The translations under genes and the position numbers were made by a program. A DNA stretch of 15,217 nucleotides from JBOFDK01 sp051656485 (GTDB lineage Bacteria > Bacillota > Clostridia > Lachnospirales > Cellulosilyticaceae), in assembly GCA_051656485.1 (NCBI GenBank), contig JBOGBZ010000062.1:1-15217 (forward strand), read 5' to 3'. Below the pieces are notes generated by a model. That model worked only from the letters and a program-made list of their open reading frames with translations, was not told where the DNA came from and made no database searches. Positions 1-7,159 of the stretch are shown piece after piece; position 1 is the stretch's first letter; each line of letters begins with the position of its first letter.

Positions 1-71
1 GCGGGTGTAGTTCAATGGTAGAACACCAGCCTTCCAAGCTGGCCACGTGGGTTCGATTCCCATCACCCGCT
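1..71 (+). tRNA. tRNA-Gly (anticodon TCC)
   Basis: The complete cloverleaf folds from the first base of the window. The 7-bp acceptor stem pairs 1-7 with 64-70, the anticodon stem pairs 26-30 with 38-42, and the 7-base loop at 31-37 carries TCC at 33-35. The T-arm has the usual GGTTCGATTCC shape. The discriminator is T71, as is normal for tRNA-Gly, and no CCA is encoded. It is the first visible gene of a three-tRNA cluster. Its promoter, and possibly further tRNAs, lie left of the window. Confidence 0.97.
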
Positions 72-75
72 TCGT

Positions 76-149
<74 letters not shown>

Positions 150-154
150 TATAT

Positions 155-226
155 AGGGTTATCGCCAAGCGGTAAGGCACAGGATTTTGATTCCTGCATT
201 CGGAGGTTCGAATCCTCCTAGCCCTG
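155..226 (+). tRNA. tRNA-Gln (anticodon TTG)
   Basis: The acceptor stem pairs 155-161 with 219-225, including one G-T wobble. The anticodon stem pairs 180-184 with 192-196, with TTG at 187-189, which reads CAA codons. The discriminator is G226 and no CCA is encoded. This is the last gene of the cluster and is followed directly by a terminator. Confidence 0.97.
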
Positions 227-231
227 TAGAG

Positions 232-261
232 AAAAGTCGCTAATTTATTAGCGACTTTTTT
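232..261 (+). terminator. Rho-independent terminator of the tRNA cluster
   Basis: A 12-bp stem pairs 232-243 with 248-259 around a TTTA loop, and a T run ends at 261. It begins 5 bases after tRNA-Gln. Confidence 0.93.
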
Positions 262-279
262 GTTGTCTAAAACTACTAT

Positions 280-307
280 TTGACAATGTAGGCCTATATG
301 GTACAAT
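280..307 (+). promoter_or_regulatory. SigA-type promoter of the LTA-synthase-like gene
   Basis: A perfect -35 TTGACA at 280-285 is followed by a 16-base spacer and a -10 TACAAT at 302-307. Transcription should start near 314, giving an unusually long leader of about 88 bases before the ATG at 402. Confidence 0.8.
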
Positions 308-345
308 AAATTGTAATGTAGAAAAATGTCTATAAAATAGAAAAG

Positions 346-376
346 ATAAAGCTACCTTTTATAAGGGTAGCTTTTC
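346..376 (+). promoter_or_regulatory. Terminator-like hairpin in the leader of the LTA-synthase-like gene
   Basis: The arm AAAGCTACC (348-356) pairs with GGTAGCTTT (366-374). The stem can extend inward by three pairs (one G-T), leaving a 3-base loop, and it ends in a TTTT tract. It lies between the promoter (280-307) and the ribosome binding site (391-396), so it would sit in the mRNA leader. It could be an attenuator or a leaky intrinsic terminator. I do not see a clear competing antiterminator pairing or a riboswitch family that I recognise. Confidence 0.5.
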
Positions 377-401
377 ATATAAAAGAACAAAGGGGGATTA
401 T

Positions 402-2426
402 ATGCAACTGCAGTATTTAAAACCTAGCAAATACACGCTCTTTGATAAAAAGAGAGGCAAGACGACGACAGGAAAAGACGTACTTAAGTTATGTGCCAAT
501 ATAAGTATTTGGCTTATACTAGCCACTTGTACGTATTTGGCAATAGAGTTCATACAAAGAGATGGTATAGATGCGGTGAAGGAGCTTTTTGCTACCAATC
601 CAAAGATGATTATTGTTAATTATCTTATCTTACTACTCATTACATCACCAGCACTGATCTTTAAGCGCACACACTTTGTGTCCATGATTTTATGTGGTAT
701 AAGTGGGATCTTATGCTGTATAAGTGTCATGGTCTTAGAATTCAGAGGGGTGCCACTTATTTGGTCAGATATCTATACTGTAGGAGAAGGCTTATCTATT
801 GCACATCAGTATATAGATGTGAAGACAGCAGCTATGATAGCAGGTGCGGTGGGCGTGCTTCTACTTACATTGATCGGGGTATTCTTTATTCGCTTTAAAG
901 TGTACAACATTAAGGTAATATGGCGAATCCTTATCTGGGCTTGTATAAGCATTGGCTTATTCGTGAGTATCAAGACGATGGCTAGCCAGTCAGGTGTTTT
1001 TGAAGATATTGCATGGGATGTACGCGTGGCGTATAACCGCAATGGCTTCGTGTATTCTTTTGTAGATTCGTATTTAGCGACTTTTAGAAAAGAGCCAGAA
1101 GGCTATAGTAAAGAAGCTGTTAAAGAGATTAAGACAAAGCTTGCAGCAGAGACAGTCGCAACTAAAGCAACGCCAAATATTATTATGATTCAATTAGAGG
1201 GGATTATGGATCCTTATACCTTGGAAGGACTTACTTTTTCTGAAGATCCAATAGCGAACTTTAGAAAAATCGGAGTGAATCAAGCTTCAGGGGTAGTACA
1301 GGTGCCGACTTTAGGTGGTGGTACAGTAAGAACTGAATTTGAGATGCTTACAAGCATGGATATAGATCAATTATCACCGGGAGAAATCCCTCATAATAGT
1401 GGTGTATTAAAGAAAGAAGCAGTAGAGAGCTTGGCACATACCCTTAAGGCAGATGGCTACTATACAACGGCTATTCATAACTTCCAAGGGAATTTTTATA
1501 GTAGACAAGACGCTTTTGCAACATTAGGTTTTGATACGTTTATTCCAATGGAAGCCATGAAAAACTTAGAAAAAATAGGTGGTGTCTGGCCAAAGGACCA
1601 CGTTGTCTTAGACTATATTAAGAAAAGTATCCAGGCATCAGAAGAGCAAGACTTTATCTATGCGATCACAGTAGGGTCTCATGGGCCTTATACAGAAGGT
1701 GCTATACCAGAGAATACTATAGGCATACAAGGGAATATAAGTGAAGCTGGAAGAAAAGAGCTAGATATTTATTTACAACGTCTAAAAGAAGTGGATAAGT
1801 TTGTAGGCAACTTAGTTGACTATGTGAATGGTCTTGAAGAGCATACAGTATTGGTACTTTTCTCAGATCATTATCCATCTATGGAAGTTATCGAGCAAGT
1901 AGAAGGGGAAGAGAAATTCCTCGTACCATTTGTAGCGATGGACAATAAGCAAAACCTGAAAGGTAAGCTCCCTAAAAAGATGGAAGCCTATGAGTTAAGC
2001 ACTTATATGCTCGATTTATATGGCTTACAAGGTGGTATCATGAATAGCTACCAGAGAGTGTACCGTGAGGAAGAAAACTATAAGGCACTTATGAATGTGA
2101 TCCAGTATGATATGTTGTTTGGAAACAAATATATTACAGAAGGAAAAAATCCATATAAGACATCTACGATTCAATTAGGTATGAATGAATTGAAGATAGA
2201 TCGCATTATAGAAGAGATTGATAAAATCCTCGTAAAAGGTGATGGCTTCAATCAAAGTAGCCAAATCTTTGTAGATAATCAGGAAGTTGAGACAGAGTAT
2301 ATCGATGGGCAAACCTTAAAGTTAGGTGGGGGATTACCTTCAGAATATAAGGGAATTGTCGTAAAACAGTTAGGAAGAAACAAAATTCCTTTATTAGATA
2401 GTAACAAACATATAACAGAAAAATAA
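402..2426 (+). CDS. LTA synthase family phosphoglycerol transferase (membrane sulfatase-fold enzyme)
   Basis: This 674-residue protein has five predicted membrane segments (about residues 33-51, 69-87, 92-113, 142-163 and 172-191), then a large domain that would be extracellular. That domain has the sulfatase/LtaS layout: metal-ligand Glu266 in IQLEG, the likely nucleophile Thr308 in GGGTVRTE, substrate-pocket His427 in GSHGPY, and the Asp489-His490 metal pair in FSDHYPS. Known family members transfer glycerol phosphate from phosphatidylglycerol to growing lipoteichoic acid or related polymers on the outer membrane face. The family assignment is firm. Whether it is the main LTA polymerase, a primase or another phosphoglycerol transferase cannot be told from sequence. 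AGGGGG at 391-396 sets the ATG at 402. A tail of roughly 70 residues follows the recognisable catalytic core. The gene is monocistronic, with its own promoter and leader hairpin. Confidence 0.9.
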   Translation: MQLQYLKPSKYTLFDKKRGKTTTGKDVLKLCANISIWLILATCTYLAIEFIQRDGIDAVKELFATNPKMIIVNYLILLLITSPALIFKRTHFVSMILCGISGILCCISVMVLEFRGVPLIWSDIYTVGEGLSIAHQYIDVKTAAMIAGAVGVLLLTLIGVFFIRFKVYNIKVIWRILIWACISIGLFVSIKTMASQSGVFEDIAWDVRVAYNRNGFVYSFVDSYLATFRKEPEGYSKEAVKEIKTKLAAETVATKATPNIIMIQLEGIMDPYTLEGLTFSEDPIANFRKIGVNQASGVVQVPTLGGGTVRTEFEMLTSMDIDQLSPGEIPHNSGVLKKEAVESLAHTLKADGYYTTAIHNFQGNFYSRQDAFATLGFDTFIPMEAMKNLEKIGGVWPKDHVVLDYIKKSIQASEEQDFIYAITVGSHGPYTEGAIPENTIGIQGNISEAGRKELDIYLQRLKEVDKFVGNLVDYVNGLEEHTVLVLFSDHYPSMEVIEQVEGEEKFLVPFVAMDNKQNLKGKLPKKMEAYELSTYMLDLYGLQGGIMNSYQRVYREEENYKALMNVIQYDMLFGNKYITEGKNPYKTSTIQLGMNELKIDRIIEEIDKILVKGDGFNQSSQIFVDNQEVETEYIDGQTLKLGGGLPSEYKGIVVKQLGRNKIPLLDSNKHITEK

Positions 2427-2435
2427 TAAGTTATA

Positions 2436-2464
2436 TTGTATTATGTCAATATATCATGTAAAAT
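2436..2464 (+). promoter_or_regulatory. Candidate promoter of the BSP-family gene
   Basis: TTGTAT at 2436-2441, a 17-base spacer, and TAAAAT at 2459-2464. The predicted start, near 2471, falls inside the downstream inverted repeat, so this transcript would not form the complete hairpin. Confidence 0.4.
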
Positions 2465-2500
2465 AGCATTAAGGCCAATTGGTCTTAATGCTATTTATTT
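2461..2500 (+). terminator. Terminator after the LTA-synthase-like gene
   Basis: A 13-bp perfect stem pairs 2461-2473 with 2484-2496. It extends inward with one G-T pair and two G-C pairs around a short loop. The tail ATTTTAT is only moderately T-rich, so termination may be incomplete. Confidence 0.7.
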
Positions 2501-2533
2501 TATACAACAATGAGGACAAAAAGGAGAAGCGAG

Positions 2534-3229
2534 ATGAACACAAAAACATGGGAACAAGTAACTTCACCAGAAATTGAATATATTACAGACGATACAAATG
2601 GTGTAAAGCTTTTTGACGAACTGGTACCGAACAAAGAAGAGTACATTTACGCTATTTGTAAATCAGTAGCACAATTTCTTTATAAGACACCAGAAGAAGT
2701 ACCACACTTCGGTAAGCTTACTTTAAAAGTAGAGCGTTTCGAAGGTGTAGCATGGAAATCAGGTAATCCACCACACATTACAGTAGCTATTAATAGTGAT
2801 TACTTAGAGAAGTACGCAAATGAAGGCGGCAACATTACAGATGAAGTAAGCGGTGTTCTTTTCCATGAGTTAACACATGCATACCAACACAGTAGTGCCC
2901 AAGAACTTTCATCTATTGAAGGTGTAGCGGATTTAGTACGTTACTTATCAGGAAATATTGCATTAGAACTTAGAAAAACAGGTGGAGAATACACATCTGC
3001 TTACAAGATTACAGGATTCTTCTATGACTGGGTACGTGCAAAGTACATAGAGTCATTTGACTTCTTATATGAATTAAATCAATCAGCGAGTCCAGCGAAT
3101 AACGGCGTATGGTCTTTAGACGATACTTTTGTGAAACTAACAGGTGAAACACCACAAGCATTATGGGCGATGTACCAAGAAGAGTTAGAAGCAAAAGGTT
3201 TAGAATGTGCAACAAGCTTTGGAAAATAA
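2534..3229 (+). CDS. Basic secretory protein (BSP) family putative zinc metallopeptidase
   Basis: The protein has 231 residues. The central segment carries HELTH at residues 111-115, followed by IEGVADLVRYLSG at 128-140 with Glu129 and Asp133, then TGFFYDWV at 160-167. This order (HExxH, then an E-G-x-A-D motif, then an aromatic F-x-D-W stretch) is the signature I associate with the plant 'basic secretory protein' family (PF04450), regarded as gluzincin-like metallopeptidases. Despite that name, there is no signal peptide or membrane segment, so the protein should be cytoplasmic here. AAGGAG at 2521-2526 lies 7 bases before the ATG at 2534. An in-frame ATG at 2510 lies upstream of that site and is not the likely start. 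Substrate and role are unknown. The gene stands alone between terminators. Confidence 0.8.
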   Translation: MNTKTWEQVTSPEIEYITDDTNGVKLFDELVPNKEEYIYAICKSVAQFLYKTPEEVPHFGKLTLKVERFEGVAWKSGNPPHITVAINSDYLEKYANEGGNITDEVSGVLFHELTHAYQHSSAQELSSIEGVADLVRYLSGNIALELRKTGGEYTSAYKITGFFYDWVRAKYIESFDFLYELNQSASPANNGVWSLDDTFVKLTGETPQALWAMYQEELEAKGLECATSFGK

Positions 3230-3238
3230 AAGCATATA

Positions 3239-3269
3239 AAAAAGGAGAGACGACTTGTCTCTCCTTTTT
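3239..3269. terminator. Bidirectional terminator between convergent genes
   Basis: A 13-bp stem pairs 3239-3251 with 3257-3269. It has an A-rich left flank and a T-rich right flank, so it can act on both strands. It separates the BSP-family gene (stop at 3229) from the convergent CYTH gene (stop at 3273). Confidence 0.9.
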
Positions 3270-3272
3270 GTA

Positions 3273-3725
3273 TTATTTAGGCACACCATACATGGCTAAA
3301 TGATTGTTTTTATAACGATTATCATGAGTGATGTCTTCACCAAACCAAGAAGGTGGTGTGAAATGCGAAGCACTTACGGGTGAACTAAATTCTACTTCAA
3401 CTGTAAGAAGTCCTTCAAGATGACCACTGTAGACATCGAGTTCAGCAGTTAAATGGTTATCTAACGGGATGAAGTAACGTGTCTTCTCGATGGGAGAAAA
3501 CTCAACTTTGTCCCATAGATTATCAAATTGTTCTTTTGTGATATTAAGTTCGAATTCTTCACGAATCATATGCCCTTGAGATTTCATACAAAGACAAAAA
3601 GTAGTCCCCATCTGACGAATGCGGATGACTGGATCCGTAGAAATGTAACCTTGAATAATTTGTTTGTGTGAATATTGAGCTAGAGTAGGTAAATCCTTTA
3701 CTAAAAACTTGCGTTCAATTTCCAT
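3273..3725 (-). CDS. CYTH domain protein (triphosphate tunnel metalloenzyme)
   Basis: The protein has 150 residues, the normal size for single-domain bacterial members. It opens with the family signature MEIERKFLV, whose EIERK glutamates bind metal. The tunnel-lining charged motifs follow in order: RIRQ (35-38), a K in CMKSQG (48), REEFEL (55-60), EKTRYF (80-85), AELDVYSG (94-101), TVEVEF (108-113) and DNRYKNNHLA near the end. Known bacterial members hydrolyse tripolyphosphate or other triphosphates with Mg or Mn. The physiological substrate here is unknown. A start six codons upstream (3743) is possible in frame, but the ribosome binding site GGAGG lies inside that extension, 9 bases before the ATG at 3725, so the shorter form is right. 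Confidence 0.9.
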   Translation of the reverse strand: MEIERKFLVKDLPTLAQYSHKQIIQGYISTDPVIRIRQMGTTFCLCMKSQGHMIREEFELNITKEQFDNLWDKVEFSPIEKTRYFIPLDNHLTAELDVYSGHLEGLLTVEVEFSSPVSASHFTPPSWFGEDITHDNRYKNNHLAMYGVPK

Positions 3726-3771
3726 TAACCGATACCTCCACAAAAAAATTCCCTAATAAGTTCCCAAGTTT

Positions 3772-3780
3772 ATTTTAGCA
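3772..3780 (-). promoter_or_regulatory. Extended -10 promoter for the CYTH gene
   Basis: Read on the minus strand this is TGCTAAAAT, an extended -10 element about 50 bases before the start codon. The -35 position is poor, so the call rests on the extended -10 alone. Confidence 0.4.
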
Positions 3781-3877
3781 TAAAGTGATGTAGGAAATAT
3801 ATATTAAAAAAGTGCTATATTTTCACAGAAAATCTAGTACTTGTAGCCAGTAGAAGGTAGGCGAAAAACAAAAGAAA

Positions 3878-3886
3878 TGATATGAT
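3878..3886 (+). promoter_or_regulatory. Extended -10 promoter for the DJ-1/PfpI gene
   Basis: TGATATGAT is an extended -10 element, 29 bases before the ATG at 3916. No convincing -35 is seen. The ribosome binding site AGAGGTG is at 3904-3910. Confidence 0.45.
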
Positions 3887-3915
3887 GGACATAAAAAAGA
3901 GTAAGAGGTGCCAAG

Positions 3916-4458
3916 ATGAAAGTAGTAGTATTTTTTGCGACAGGATATGAAGAAATAGAAGCGCTCTCAGTGGTAGATGTCCTTAGAAGAGGTGGCGTAG
4001 AAGTCATCATGACAGGTGTGGGAAGTAAACTAGTAACAAGTGCTAGAAACATTACAGTGACAATGGATGCTGAGGCAAGTGAAGTGAATTATGAGGAAGT
4101 GGATATGATCGTTTTACCAGGTGGACTTCCAGGTGTAGACAACTTGTATGCATCCGAAGTGGTACGTAGTACTATCGCAGCATTTAAAAGAGCAGATAAG
4201 TGGCTAGCAGCTATCTGTGCAGCGCCTAGTATACTCGGAAAGTGTGGCATGCTTGTTGGTGAACGTGCGACGTGTTATCCAGGGTTCGAAGAGAGCTTAG
4301 AAGGTGCTGAAGTTGTAGCAGAAAGAGTCGTAGTGAGTGGCAAGACTGTGACAGGGATTGGTGCAGGTGCATCTCTAGCATTTGCATTGGAACTTCTAAA
4401 AATCATTGCTGGCGAAGAAAAAAGTGAAGCCATCAAAAAAGGAATGCTCATCAACTAA
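3916..4458 (+). CDS. DJ-1/PfpI family protein (DJ-1/YajL/ThiJ-like)
   Basis: This 180-residue protein is a full-length single-domain member of the class I glutamine amidotransferase-like DJ-1 family. The nucleophile elbow is AAICAAPSILG, with Cys101. The partner glutamate that tunes the cysteine is Glu15 in GYEEIEA, matching Glu18 of human DJ-1. VLPGG at 66-70 is the usual conserved loop. YPGFEE at 121-126 occupies the place of the third-site histidine region. Known members act in oxidative-stress defence and have disputed glyoxalase or deglycase activity, and nothing here identifies a substrate. The gene stands alone and is divergent from the CYTH gene, with its own extended -10 promoter and a very strong terminator. 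Confidence 0.9.
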   Translation: MKVVVFFATGYEEIEALSVVDVLRRGGVEVIMTGVGSKLVTSARNITVTMDAEASEVNYEEVDMIVLPGGLPGVDNLYASEVVRSTIAAFKRADKWLAAICAAPSILGKCGMLVGERATCYPGFEESLEGAEVVAERVVVSGKTVTGIGAGASLAFALELLKIIAGEEKSEAIKKGMLIN

Positions 4459-4510
4459 AAAATAAGTATGATAAAAGGATGCCCCGGCATCCTTTTATCA
4501 TACTTATTTT
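4459..4510. terminator. Long near-perfect palindromic bidirectional terminator
   Basis: The two 25-bp arms (4459-4483 and 4486-4510) are exact inverted repeats with only two C bases at the centre. A-runs on the left and T-runs on the right give both strands a T tail. It starts directly after the DJ-1/PfpI stop codon and ends 3 bases before the end of the convergent gene. Confidence 0.93.
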
Positions 4511-4513
4511 AAG

Positions 4514-4957
4514 TTACGGAATAAAAATAGGTGTAGAAATAAAATCAAAAAGCATACGGAGCTCTGATTCTAAGATGCTTTCTCTGCTAAGTTTCTCAAA
4601 AGCTGCTTGTACTTTATATGGATTCAATTCATAAATATAAGCTACGATTGAAGGTGTATAAAAAGGCGTATTTGCATATTTCCATTGTCGCTGAATCAGA
4701 CGGCATATGTAACTTGTAGAATACGCAACGATTGTGAAAAAAGAGAGTTTGTTAAGCGTATCTATATGATGTGCTTTTATAATTTCCGTGACTTCCCCAA
4801 CTGGCATCCCTAGTAACTCAGCTATATGCTGTACATTGTAAGGGCAATCAGTAGTCTTTAAAAAAAGATCGATTTCACGAAGCCTTGAAGCAATATTTTG
4901 CTCGTAGACTTGCCCAAAACTTACAAGTACGGGGGGGGTAGAGAACAAATTATCCAT
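4514..4957 (-). CDS. Hypothetical protein with a possible helix-turn-helix, start region crossing a C8 tract
   Basis: I do not recognise this 147-residue protein. Residues about 39-61 (CPYNVQHIAELLGMPVGEVTEII) look like a helix-turn-helix, and the rest is predicted helical with aromatic stretches (YSTSYICRLIQRQWKYANTPFY). There is no signal peptide or clear membrane segment. The ribosome binding site AAAGGA lies 8 bases before the ATG at 4957; an in-frame ATG at 4990 has no such support. Codons 7-9 (ACC CCC CCC) form a run of eight C, seen as G on the plus strand at 4931-4938. Loss of one C gives a stop after 11 codons. The gene is divergent from tig and convergent with the DJ-1/PfpI gene. 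A regulatory role is possible but is only inferred. Confidence 0.65.
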   Translation of the reverse strand: MDNLFSTPPVLVSFGQVYEQNIASRLREIDLFLKTTDCPYNVQHIAELLGMPVGEVTEIIKAHHIDTLNKLSFFTIVAYSTSYICRLIQRQWKYANTPFYTPSIVAYIYELNPYKVQAAFEKLSRESILESELRMLFDFISTPIFIP

Positions 4958-5113
4958 AAAGCTGATCCTTTCTAAGTGGGTACAAAACATTACATAATAT
5001 GATTATAAAGGAAGATAAGGATACATACTATATGTAATACTTGGAATACTAGAAAGGAAATTTTTGATGAATGAATAATAAGTGGCAAATTTGTAGATTT
5101 TTCTTAGTAGATA

Positions 5114-5122
5114 TGCTATAAT
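5114..5122 (+). promoter_or_regulatory. tig promoter 1 (extended -10)
   Basis: TGCTATAAT is a perfect extended -10. A TTGTAG at 5091-5096 is too far away (20-base spacer) to be a good -35. The predicted start is near 5129, leaving a leader of about 90 bases. A weaker extended -10, TGCTATCAT, lies at 5143-5151. Confidence 0.6.
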
Positions 5123-5162
5123 TGTTGAATGTTAATTTACAATGCTATCATCATGTTTTGAA

Positions 5163-5190
5163 TTAACAAACCATACAAATTTGATAAAAT
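5163..5190 (+). promoter_or_regulatory. tig promoter 2
   Basis: TTAACA at 5163-5168, a 16-base spacer, and TAAAAT at 5185-5190 preceded by TGA, which makes an extended -10 (TGATAAAAT). The predicted start is near 5197, giving a short leader that carries the ribosome binding site AAGGAGG at 5206-5212. Confidence 0.55.
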
Positions 5191-5220
5191 AAAAAAATTA
5201 ATCCAAGGAGGATCATTTTA

Positions 5221-6519
5221 ATGAATACACAAGCAAAACAATTAGAAAACAGTCAAGTAGAATTAACAGTAGAAGTTGGCCAAGAGGTAGTAAAACCTGC
5301 TCTTGATAAAGCTTTCAATGCAATGAAAAAAGAATTTAACATGCCAGGTTTCCGTAAGGGTAAAGTATCTCGTGCACTTGTAGAAAAAATGTACGGTGTA
5401 GAAGTATTCTTCAACAAAGCTGCAGACTTCATCATTGATGAAACATTACAACAAGCAGTAGAAGAAAACAACATCGAAATGGCTGCTCGTCTTAGAGAAG
5501 GTGAACTTACAATTACAGAAATGTCAGTAGACAAAATGGTATACGTAGCACAAGTTACAGTAAAACCAGAAGTTACACTTGGAGACTATAAAAACCTTGC
5601 AGTAGAAGTTGAGAAAGTAGAAGTAACAGAAGAAGAAGTTCTTGAAGAACTTACTAAAGAAGCTCAGAAAAATGCTCGTGAAATCACAGTAGCAGACCGC
5701 GCTGTAATGCCACAAGATAAAGTAACAATCGACTTCGAAGGTTTCATGGATGGTGAAGCATTTGAAGGTGGAAAAGGTGAAGACTACGATTTAGTAATCG
5801 GTTCAAAATCATTCATCGACAACTTCGAAGATCAATTAATCGGTAAAAACATCGGTGAAGAAGTAGAAGTAAACGTTACTTTCCCAGAAGGTTACCAAGC
5901 AGCTGAACTTGCAGGTAAGCCAGCAATGTTCAAAGTAGCAGTTAAAGGTATCAAAGTAGAAGAACTTCCAGAAATCAATGATGATTTTGCAGCAGACGTA
6001 TCAGAATTCGAAACAATTGCTGAATACAAAGAAAGCATTAAGGCAAAACTTCAAACACAAAAAGAAACAGCTGCTAAAAATGACGCTGAAAACAAAGCTA
6101 TCGAAACAGCAGTAGAAAATGCAACAGTAACAGTACCAGAAGCTATGATCGAAGATCAAACAGACAGAAGTGTTAGAGAATTCGAAACACGTATGAGCTA
6201 CCAAGGTCTTGAGCTTGCTCAATACTTACAATTCACAGGTCAAGATATGGCTGCATTCAGAGAAAACTTCAAGAAAGATGCAGAGTACCAATTACGTTCT
6301 CGTTTAGTACTTGAAAAAATCGTAGAAGTTGAAGCAATGGATGCTACAGAAGAAGAAGTACAAGAAGAACTTCAAAACTTAGCTGGTCGTTACAACATGG
6401 ACGTTGAAGAAATCAAAAAATCTTTCGGTGCATACGAAAGAAAAATGTTAGAAGCAGACTTAAAAGTTCAAAAAGCTGCAAAAATGGTTGTGGAAACAGC
6501 ACAAGTAACAGAGAAATAA
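5221..6519 (+). CDS. tig: Trigger factor, ribosome-associated chaperone and prolyl isomerase
   Basis: The protein has 432 residues, a normal length. The N-terminal ribosome-binding domain (about 1-120) carries the signature loop GFRKGKVS at 43-50, which docks on ribosomal protein L23 at the exit tunnel. The FKBP-type PPIase domain spans about 165-247 (DKVTIDFEGFMDGEAFEGG...). The helical C-terminal chaperone arms fill the rest, with MIEDQTDRSVREFE and AEYQLRSRLVLEKI as typical segments. The last residue of the GFRxGxxP signature is Ser50 instead of Pro. AAGGAGG 8 bases before the ATG is near ideal, and the codon choice is strongly restricted (GAA, AAA and GTA dominate), as expected for a highly expressed gene. 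No terminator separates it from clpP (41 bp on), so new chains and their protease are made together. Confidence 0.98.
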   Translation: MNTQAKQLENSQVELTVEVGQEVVKPALDKAFNAMKKEFNMPGFRKGKVSRALVEKMYGVEVFFNKAADFIIDETLQQAVEENNIEMAARLREGELTITEMSVDKMVYVAQVTVKPEVTLGDYKNLAVEVEKVEVTEEEVLEELTKEAQKNAREITVADRAVMPQDKVTIDFEGFMDGEAFEGGKGEDYDLVIGSKSFIDNFEDQLIGKNIGEEVEVNVTFPEGYQAAELAGKPAMFKVAVKGIKVEELPEINDDFAADVSEFETIAEYKESIKAKLQTQKETAAKNDAENKAIETAVENATVTVPEAMIEDQTDRSVREFETRMSYQGLELAQYLQFTGQDMAAFRENFKKDAEYQLRSRLVLEKIVEVEAMDATEEEVQEELQNLAGRYNMDVEEIKKSFGAYERKMLEADLKVQKAAKMVVETAQVTEK

Positions 6520-6560
6520 GAAAAATAAGGGTAAAATCTTAAAAATAGGGAGGGTACTAA

Positions 6561-7142
6561 ATGAGCTTAGTTCCAATGGTCGTTGAACAGACAAATAGAG
6601 GAGAGAGAAGTTATGATATCTATTCTCGTCTTCTAAAAGATCGTATTATCATTTTAGGCGATGAAGTTAACCATGTGACAGCAAACCTTGTCGTTGCACA
6701 ACTTCTTTTCTTAGAAGCAGAGGACCCAGATAAAGACATCATGCTATATATCAATAGTCCTGGTGGCTCTATATCAGATGGTATGGCAATCTATGATACA
6801 ATGCAGTACATTAAACCAGATGTATCAACTATTTGTATGGGGATGGCAGCTAGTATGGGAGCATTCCTACTAGCAGGCGGTGCTAAAGGCAAACGTTTTG
6901 CTCTCCCTAATGCAGAAATCATGATCCATCAGCCTCTAGGTGGTGCAAGAGGGCAGGCTACAGATATTGAGATTCATGCACAGCATATCATCAAGACAAA
7001 AGCTAAGATGAATAGAATGCTATCAGAAAATACAGGGCAACCTCTTGAAAAGATTCAAAACGATGTTGAAAGAGATTACTTTATGGATGCATTACAAGCA
7101 AAAGAATATGGCATTATAGATAAGGTAATTGAAAGAAAATAA
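6561..7142 (+). CDS. clpP: ATP-dependent Clp protease proteolytic subunit ClpP
   Basis: The 193-residue protein matches the usual ClpP length. The catalytic triad falls at the canonical E. coli mature numbering: Ser98 in MAASMGAF, His123 in MIHQPLGG and Asp172 in ERDYF. The oligomerising N-terminal loop (VPMVVEQTNRGERSYDIYSRLL) and the INSPGGS oxyanion/strand region at 65-70 are intact. ClpP forms the 14-subunit barrel that degrades proteins unfolded by ClpX. GGGAGGG at 6548-6554 sets the ATG 6 bases on. clpX starts 17 bp after its stop, so the two are co-transcribed and the ClpXP subunits are made from one message. Confidence 0.98.
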   Translation: MSLVPMVVEQTNRGERSYDIYSRLLKDRIIILGDEVNHVTANLVVAQLLFLEAEDPDKDIMLYINSPGGSISDGMAIYDTMQYIKPDVSTICMGMAASMGAFLLAGGAKGKRFALPNAEIMIHQPLGGARGQATDIEIHAQHIIKTKAKMNRMLSENTGQPLEKIQNDVERDYFMDALQAKEYGIIDKVIERK

Positions 7143-7159
7143 TAGAAAAGAGGTGGAGC

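Noticed and set aside
2510..2533. Upstream ATG for the BSP-family gene
   Set aside because: The ribosome binding site lies between this ATG and the one at 2534, so the longer form is not supported.
5253..6222. Minus-strand frames opposite tig
   Set aside because: They arise from the restricted codon use of tig; their Phe/Cys/Ser-rich products resemble no protein and have no ribosome binding sites.
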